64,000 nucleotides of DNA from Planctomycetota bacterium (GTDB taxonomy: Bacteria; Planctomycetota; Phycisphaerae; Phycisphaerales; UBA5793). The position numbers and the translations under genes are program-made. Positions 53,930 to 62,000 of this stretch are shown here, piece after piece; positions within the stretch are counted from its first letter, which is position 1; each line of letters begins with the position of its first letter. Under the pieces are notes generated by a model that was not told the origin of the DNA, made no database searches, and saw only the letters and a program-made list of their open reading frames with translations. The stretch lies in assembly GCA_013112555.1 (NCBI GenBank), contig JABFGK010000001.1, positions 1,400,581 to 1,464,580 of the forward strand, in the 5' to 3' direction.

Positions 53930-55711
53930 ATGCCTACTTTCCTTGAGATGATCTCAGATACAGGACGGAAACGCATTGAACTGAGTGAGGCGGCCGTCAC
54001 GATCGGACGACACCCGCGGAATGCCGTCGTCCTGGCTGATGAGCGGGGCGCGAGCCGCTTTCACTGCGTCATTGAACGGTCTCAGGACGGCACCTTCGTC
54101 GTCCGCGACTTGCAGTCGCGCAATGGGGTCTGGTTCCGAGAGGAACGACTCACTGAATCTGCCATCCTCGAAGTCGGCGATACGTTTCGTATCGGCAAGT
54201 GCTGGTTCCGCGTTTCATCCGATGAGGATGACCTCGGCGGAGAGACGTGCTCCGACAGCAGTGCGGCCGCATTGTCAGACACGGACTCCCTCTTGTCGGC
54301 GTTCGACGACGAGAATGAGGACTACAACCAGTTGCTGGCAGACCTGTCCGGGCAGGATGACGGGGGGGCAGGGGCCGGATCCGGCCGGGACTACTCCCAG
54401 GTGCTGGAGCAACTGGCGCGCATCGCCGGGGCCGATGAGACGACGCAGGGCGGCATGACGCTCATCGACGCCCGGGGGCGGGCCGTCCATGCCGGCGATC
54501 GTGAAGCGATCAGCAAGCGACGAGGCGGGAAACGGTCGTCGGATGATGCCGGGGACTTGGATGCCGTCGGGCTGCTGCAGCAGTTCCTGCTGCTGTGCGC
54601 TCGGGCCGGCGCGACGGACCTGCATTGTGAGCCGAAAGCCGAGCACCTCCAGGTTCGAATTCGCGTCGACGGCATGATGATCCACGTCATGCCGATTGAA
54701 TCAGCCATCGCGGCTCGACTGTACGGCGTGGTCAAGGTCTTGAGTGAGATCGACATCACGCAGAAACACCTCGTGCAGGAAGGCCACTTTTCCTCCACGA
54801 TCTCCGGGCGACGTGTGGACTACCGCATCAGTTTCACCCCCACGATGCACGGTCAGAAACTCGTCATTCGCGTCTTGGACCTGTCCAATTCGCCGCGGTT
54901 CCTCAACGAACTTGAACTGCCCACCTGGATGTATGATCGTATCCAGAAGGTGGCGAAACAGGACTCGGGCATGGTGCTGGCCTGCGGGCCGACCGGTTCC
55001 GGCAAGACGACCACCCTGTATGCCATCCTGCGCGACATTGATGTGCAACTGCGAAACGTCATCACCATCGAGGACCCGGTCGAGTATGAGATCGATGGCG
55101 TGACGCAGATGCCGATCAACGCCGATCGCGGCAACACGTTCGACAGCATGTTGCGATCGGTGCTGCGGCAGGATCCCGATGTCATCCTATTGGGTGAGAT
55201 TCGAGACCAGGAAACTGCCAACACCGCCATGCAGGCAGCCATGACGGGGCACCTCGTGCTGACCACGGTGCATGCGAAGGACACGATCGGCTCGGTCTTC
55301 CGCCTGCTTGATCTCGGCGTCGAGCCGTTCCTGATTGCATCGAGTCTTCATCTGGTCCTCGCGCAGCGGCTGGTGCGCATGCTGTGCCACACCTGCCGCA
55401 TCGACAAGAAGCCGACGTCGAATCAGACGCTGCAGATGGGCAAATATGTCGAGGGGTTGACGAAGTTGTATGTGCCGGCCGGGTGCGATGTCTGTCTCGG
55501 CACAGGATTCCAAGGACGACAGGCACTCTTTGAACTGTTGGTCGTGACGGATGATCTGCGCGATGTCATTCTCAAGACGCCGACTATCCACGAAATCCGA
55601 GAGCAGGTGAAGATGACGATGTTCACGAGCCTGCGGCAATCCGGATTCTCGCTCGCGTTGAAGGGCGATACGTCCTTCGAGGAAGTCGAGCGCGTCGTCG
55701 GCGTCGATTGA
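53930..55711 (+). CDS. FHA domain fused to GspE/PilB-type secretion ATPase
   Basis: This 593-residue protein starts with a forkhead-associated domain (VTIGRHPRNAVVLADERGASRFHC .. DLQSRNGVW, residues about 20-90), which binds phosphothreonine peptides. An acidic, low-complexity linker follows (105-180). The GspE/PilB ATPase has Walker A GPTGSGKTTT, the Asp box ITIEDPVEYEIDGVTQ, Walker B VILLGEIRD, the His box TGHLVLTTVHAKD and the zinc tetracysteine CHTC..CDVC. It powers type II secretion or type IV pilus assembly. No other pilus or secretion gene is adjacent. The fusion suggests control by Ser/Thr phosphorylation; no kinase is in the window. Start supported by GAGG at 12 bases only. Confidence 0.92.
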   Translation: MPTFLEMISDTGRKRIELSEAAVTIGRHPRNAVVLADERGASRFHCVIERSQDGTFVVRDLQSRNGVWFREERLTESAILEVGDTFRIGKCWFRVSSDEDDLGGETCSDSSAAALSDTDSLLSAFDDENEDYNQLLADLSGQDDGGAGAGSGRDYSQVLEQLARIAGADETTQGGMTLIDARGRAVHAGDREAISKRRGGKRSSDDAGDLDAVGLLQQFLLLCARAGATDLHCEPKAEHLQVRIRVDGMMIHVMPIESAIAARLYGVVKVLSEIDITQKHLVQEGHFSSTISGRRVDYRISFTPTMHGQKLVIRVLDLSNSPRFLNELELPTWMYDRIQKVAKQDSGMVLACGPTGSGKTTTLYAILRDIDVQLRNVITIEDPVEYEIDGVTQMPINADRGNTFDSMLRSVLRQDPDVILLGEIRDQETANTAMQAAMTGHLVLTTVHAKDTIGSVFRLLDLGVEPFLIASSLHLVLAQRLVRMLCHTCRIDKKPTSNQTLQMGKYVEGLTKLYVPAGCDVCLGTGFQGRQALFELLVVTDDLRDVILKTPTIHEIREQVKMTMFTSLRQSGFSLALKGDTSFEEVERVVGVD

Positions 55712-55893
55712 CTTCGTCCGCCCTTCGGGCGGTCTGTGTTCGTGGCGCGTACCTGTTCCGGCGGCTGAAGCCGCCGGCTACGTTCGTTCGCACTGACGGG
55801 CGTTGGTGTAGAAGTGCCAGCTCCCTCACGGTCGCGGCTCGTAAGAGTCGGGCCTGCGGCCCGATGATGGACGGGCGAGACGCCCGTGCCACC
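55712..55893 (-). repeat. Composite dispersed repeat, inverted copy 4
   Basis: The module order of 26958-27125 reads here on the minus strand: CTTCGTCCGCCCTTCGGGCG, then CCGGCGGCTGAAGCCGCCGG, then CCCTCACGGTCGCGG, then ACGGGCGAGACGCCCGT. It follows the FHA-GspE stop at once. Confidence 0.85.
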
Positions 55894-56088
55894 GGGGGAG
55901 AAGCGCGCCTGCTTGTTGATGCGCGCGGCTTGTAAGATTGGGTGGCACGGCGCATGCGGAGGCATCGACAGATGAAGACGCGTGACCCGTGGTTGCATTC
56001 ACATGGCGCGCACGGGTTCTCCCTCGCTGCGCTCGGGGTAACCCGTGGCACCCACGGAATGATCACACTCACGCGATGTACCGCGCCA
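55894..56088. repeat. Short intergenic stretch with an ACCCGAGCGCAGCG-type hairpin
   Basis: CACGGGTT (56011-56018) and AACCCGTG (56040-56047) pair perfectly around an inner CCCTCG/CGGGG-type stem. No T tract follows on the minus strand, but it is the only stem near the end of the giant gene and could act as its transcript end. No gene. Confidence 0.55.
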
Positions 56089-59000
56089 CTACGCTGCGAT
56101 CACCTCGACTGACAGCGCCTCACCGACCTCGGAGATGTTGCCGGCAATGTCCGTGACGGCAATCGACCACAATGACACGCCGAGTGGGACGCCGCCGGCC
56201 GTGATCGAGAAGTAGCCTTCAGCATCGGCAATCACCGATGTTCCGTACTTCTTGCCGTTGCGGAACAGGGTGACTTCGCCGTAGGCCTCGACCGTGCCGG
56301 TGAACAGCAGATCACGCAGCGAGGTGACGTTGTCGTCATTGGCCTCGCCATTGTCGCTGTCGGCATCAAGGTCCGGGGCTCCCGGAACCGTCGGTGCCGT
56401 CGTATCGATCGTCAGTGGCATGGCTTCGCTCAGCTCTGAGATGTTGCCGGCCACATCGGTCTGACGCACGGTGATGAGGTATTCGCCTTCGGTCAGTTCC
56501 TCCAGGACTGAGATGTTCCACGTGCCGGACTTGCTGGCCGTGGCAGTCCCGAGGAGCCGATCGTCGCCGGCCGAATCGTACAAGCCGACAGTTGCTCCTG
56601 CTTCGGCCCCGTCACCGGTGAACATCGGCCAGGTTGTGGTGGTCGTCAGGTCCGTATCACTCCGGCCGGTGTCGTACTTGCTGCCCGGCTTGAGTGACGG
56701 CGTGTTCGGCGCGGCAGCCTCGGTATCGACCTTGAGCTTCAAGGTGCCGCTCAGCGATGAGGTGTTGCCCACCAGATCAGTCTGGATGACACGGATCTGC
56801 AGATCACCATCCGCCAGTACGCCTTCCTGCTCCATCAGGTCAATGGTCCAGTCACCGTTCTCATCGGCGACAGCGGTACCAAGTTCGACGAGCAGGTCGT
56901 CAGTCGTCCCGGCAGTGGCATCGTACAGGGTGACCGTGTTGCCCGGGCTGGCCGTCCCGACGAAGGTCGGCGAACTCAGGTTCGTGACGCGGTCGTTGTC
57001 CTTGCTGCCGGTGTCATCGCCGTCAGCCAGAGCCAGGCCCTTCGGGGCCGGCGGGCTCTTGGTGATCACCTCAACAGTCAGGGTCGCCCCTTCATCCTGC
57101 ACGTTGCCGGCCACATCGGTCTGCATGACCGACCACTCGGCTTCGCCGGACGGGGCATTCGTGATCGTGAGTTGCCAGGTGCCGTCTTCTTCGTCGGCGA
57201 TGGCGGTATCACCGGTCTTCTTGCCGTTGCGCATCATCTGCACTTCGGCACCGGCCTCGGCCACACCACTGAAGGTCAACTCGCGGCTGCCGGTGACGTT
57301 GTCGTCATCGGCCACGCCCGTATCGCTGTCGGCTGACAGGTCAGGTGCTTCGGCTACGCCGGGTGTTGACTTGTCAATGATGAGGACGGCCGTGTCACCC
57401 AGTTCGGACACATTGCCTGCCACGTCGGTTTGGAAGACGTTGAACGCGTACTCGCCGTCATCCAGATCGAGATCGGTGCTGATGGTCCAGCTCCCGTTAC
57501 TCTTGGCAACGGCGGTGCCGAGTACGTTCTCGTCCTGATCCAGCAGGGTCACGGTGGCCTTTGCCTCGGCGCCTTCGCCGGTGAACATGGGCTGACCGTT
57601 GTTCGTGATCAGGTCGAAATCGCTTCGGCCGGTGTCATACTTCTTGCCCGGCTTCAGTGCCGGCGCGCCGGGTGCATCAGCCACGGTATCGACCGTGATC
57701 TTGAGCGTCCCGCTGAGTGACGAGGTATTGCCGACGAGGTCCGTCTGCATGGCCCGCAGTTGCAGGTCACCGTCATCCAGTTCGACTTCGAATTCGGTCA
57801 AGGCGATAATCCACTCGCCGTCACCATCGACGACCGCAGTCCCGAGTTCGACCAGTTGGTCATCCCCGGTCCCGGCCGTAGCGTCATACAACGTCACGGT
57901 GTTGCCCGGATCGGCTGTGCCGACGAAGGTCGGCGTACTGAGCATGGTGACGCGGTCGTTGTCGCGGTCACCGGTATCGTCACCGTCGGCCAGTGCCATG
58001 TTTCTGGGCGCTGCCGGCTTCTTGGTGATGACTTCGACGGTGAGCGTCTCGCCGTCTTCCTGGACATTGCCGGCCAGGTCAGTCTGCATGACCGACCACT
58101 CGCCCTCACCGGACGGTGCATTGGTCACGGTCAACTGCCAGGTGCCGTCTTCCTCGTCGGCGATGGCCGTATCGCCGATCTTCTTACCGTTGCGCATCAT
58201 CTGCACTTCGGCCAGGAGTTCGGCCACCCCGCTGAAGGTCAGTTCCCGGCTCCCGGTGACGTTATCATCGTCGGCCACGCCGGTATCACTCTCGGCCGCC
58301 AGATCAGGAGCATCTGCCAGGCCGGGTGATGCCTTGTCAATGGCCAGGGCTGCCGTGTCGCTGATGTCTGACACGTTGCCGGCTACGTCAATCTGGAAGA
58401 CGTTGAACTCGTAGCCGCCGTGCTCCAGATCAAGGTCCGTGCTGATGGTCCACGCGCCGCTGCTGTTGGCCGTGGCTGATCCAACTTCGTTGCTGTCCTG
58501 ATCAACCAGGACGACGGTGGCCTTCGCTTCGGCCCCCTCACCGGTGAACACCGGCTGACCGTTATTGGTGATCAGGTCGGTGTCGCTGCGCCCGGTGTCG
58601 TACTTCTTACCCGGCTTGAGCGCCGGCGTTCCCGGGGCATCGGCCGTCGTATCGAGCGTGATCTTGAGCGGGCCGCTCAGGTTCGACACATTGCCAACCT
58701 GATCAGTCTGCAGGGCACGCAGTTCGAGATCGCCGTCAGTCAGGACGACTTCGAGTTCCTCAAGATCGATCGACCAGTCGCCGTTTTCGTCGACGACGGC
58801 AGTGCCGAGTTCGATCATCTGGTCGTCGCCGGTGCCGGCCGTCGCATCATACAGGGTGATGGTCTTGCCCGGGTCGGCCAGGCCGGTGATGGTGGGCGAA
58901 CTGACGTTCGTGATTCGGTCATTATCGCGGTCACCGGTGTCATCGCCGTCGGCCAGTGCCAGCGAGCGAGGCGTCCCCGGGCTCTTGGTAATGACTTCGA

Positions 59001-62000
59001 CGGTCAGTGTCGTTCCGTCTTCCTGGGTGTTGCCGGCTGCATCGGTCTGCATGATTGACCACTCGGCCTCACCTGAAGGCACGTTGGTCACGGTGAGTTC
59101 CCAGGTGCCGTCCTCTTCATCGGCGAAGGCCGTGTCCCCGAGCTTTTTGCCGTTGCGCATCATCTGCACTTCGGCGCCGGCTTCGGCCACGCCGCTGAAG
59201 GTAAGGTCGCGGCTGCCGGTGACATTATCGTCGTCGGCAATCCCGGTATCACTCTCGGCTGCCAGGTCCGGAGCATCGGCAATGCCCGGTGTCGACTTGT
59301 CAACAGTCAGAACAGCGGCATCGCTCAGTTCGGATGTGTTGCCGGCCGTGTCAATCTGGTAGACATTGAACTCATACTCGCCGTCCTCCAGATCGAGATC
59401 CGTTGTGATGGTCCAGGAGCCGTTGCTGCCGGCGGTCGTCGATCCGACTTCATTGTCGTCCTGATCGACGAGCACAACGGTTGCCTTGGCCTCGGCGCCT
59501 TCACCACCGAACACCGGCTGCCCGTTGTTCGTGATCAGGTCCGTATCACTCCGCCCGGTGTCGTACTTGTTGCCGGGCTTCAGGGCCGGGGCGCTGGGTG
59601 CGTCGGCGGCGGTATCCACGGTCACGTTGAGCGTGCTGCTCAGCGAGGAGACGTTGCCGACCAAATCGGTCTGGATGGCTCGCAGTTCGAGATCACCATC
59701 GGCCAGTTCAACGTCGAGTTCGGTCAGGTCGATGGACCAGTCACCGTTCTCGTCAGCCACAGTGGTGCCAAGTTCGACCATTTGATCGTCCCCGGTCCCG
59801 GCGGTCGCGTCGTACAACGTGACGGTGTTACCCGGGTCGGCGGTGCCGACGATGGTCGGTGCGTTTTCATTCGTGAGGCGGTCGTTGTCACGATCGCCGG
59901 TGTCGTCGCCGTCCGCCAGCGCTACGTTGCGCGGGGCTGACGGGCTCTTGATGATGATCTCGACAGCGAGCGTGTCACCGTCTTCCTGCACATTCCCGGC
60001 GGCATCGGTCTGCATGATTGACCATTCGCCTTCACCGGCCGGTGCATTCGTGACGGTCAGTTCCCAGGTGCCGTCTTCTTCATCGGCAAACGTCGAGTCG
60101 CCGATCTTCTTGCCGTTGCGCATCATCTGCACTTCGGCACCTGTCTCGGCCACGCCGCTGAAGGTCAGATCACGGCTGGCAGTGACATTGTCGTCATCGG
60201 CAATACCGGTGTCGCTGTCTGCTGCCAGGTCCGGGGCGTCTGCGAGATCCGGTGACGACTTATCAACGGTCAGGACGGCCACATCGCTCAGTTCAGACTC
60301 ATTGCCTGCAATATCGATCTGGATGACGTTGAACTCATACTCGCCGTCTTCCAGGTCGAGATCGGTGCCAATGGTCCAGGTACCGTTGCTGCTTGCGGTC
60401 GTCGACCCCAACTCGTTATCGTCCTGATCGAGCAGTATCACGGTGGCCTTTGCTTCGGCACCCTCACCGGTGAAGACCGGCTGCCCGTTGTTGGTGATCA
60501 GGTCCGTATCACTGCGGCCGGTATCGTACTTGTTGCCGGGCTTGAGCGTGGGAACGCCCGGTGCGTCGGCCTCTGTATCGACGGTAATCTTGAGCACACC
60601 GCTCAGCGGCGATTCGTTGCCGACCAGATCGGTCTGGATGGCTCGCAGTTCCAGATCGCCGTCGTCGAATACCACATCGAGTTCGATCAGGTCCATCGAC
60701 CATTCGCCGTTTTCATCGACGATGGCCGTGCCAAGTTCGATCAGATCCTCTGCACCGGTCCCGGCGGTCGCGTCATACAACGTGACGGTATTGCCGGCGT
60801 CGGCAGAGCCGACGATGGTGGGCGAACTGAGATTCGTGATGCGGTCATTGTCCCGATCTCCGGTGTCATCGCCCTCGGCCAGTGACAGCGAGCGCGGGGC
60901 ACCAGGCGTGCGGGTGACGACCTCAACGGTCAATGAATCGCCCTCCATCTGCACATTGCCGGCTGCATCGGTCTGCATGATTGACCAGTCCGCTTCACCG
61001 GCGGGTGCATTGGTGACGGTGATCTCCCAGGTCCCGTCCTCATCGTCGGCAAAGACAGTATCGCCGATCTTGCTGCCATTACGGAGCAGGCGCACTTCGG
61101 CCCCCTCCTCGGCCACGCCGGAGAAGGTGAGATCCCGGCTTCCGGTGACATTGTCGTCGTCGGCTTCGCCGGTATCGCTCTCAGCCGACAGGTCAGGTGC
61201 TGCTGCGAGCAGCGGCGTTGACTTATCAATAGAGAGCGTCATCGTGTCCGACGGCTCGGAGTCATTCCCGGCTTCGTCAGTCACGACGACATGCAGAACG
61301 TAGTCGCCCTCCTCCATGTCAGTTTCGGGAATGATCGTCCACGAGCCGGTGCTGTTGACCGTGGACGTTCCGATGACGTTGTCATACTCGTCGTAGAGGG
61401 TGACAGTCCCCTTCGGTTCCGCTTCCGATCCAACGAAGGTCGGGCGGCTGTTGTTCGTGATGCCGTCGCTGTCGCTGCGGCCGGTGTCAAAGGCACTGCC
61501 CGGCTTCAATGCCGGTGCGCCGGGCGTGGCGACGGACGTATCAATAGTGACGGTCAGGCCGTAGCTCAGCGGCGATTCGCTGGCGTCCTCATCGTCCTCG
61601 TAGGCCTGTGATGCCTGCACAGTGTGCTTGCCGTCATCAATGGCGTCGGTCGGGGTAATCAACCATTCGCCGGTTGAGTCGGCGTAGGCCGTACCGTGAA
61701 GCACGCCGTCCACATAGAGACGCACGAGGTTCCCGGCATCGGCGGTGCCGGCAAAGGTGGGATAGGAAATACTTGAGAGGTTGTCCTCATCAATCTCGCC
61801 GTCTTCATCAAGCATGGTCGGCTTGTCCGGCCGCGGAGCGATGGCCGAAACCTTCTCGACGGTCAGCGCTTCGCTGTCCTGACTCTCGTTGCCGGCAGCA
61901 TCGGTGAGGCGGACGGTGTAGTCGTGGGTGCCCAACGGCGCATTGAGGACCACCACCTCCCAGCCGCCCTCGTCGGCGACGGTGGATTGGCCGACTCGGT

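Noticed and set aside
56471..60427. Several plus-strand open frames of 186-355 codons inside the giant gene
   Set aside because: They are antisense shadows created by the repetitive, GC-rich codon pattern of the minus-strand Ig-like repeats; they are serine/proline/valine-rich, recur once per 963-bp period and have no ribosome sites.
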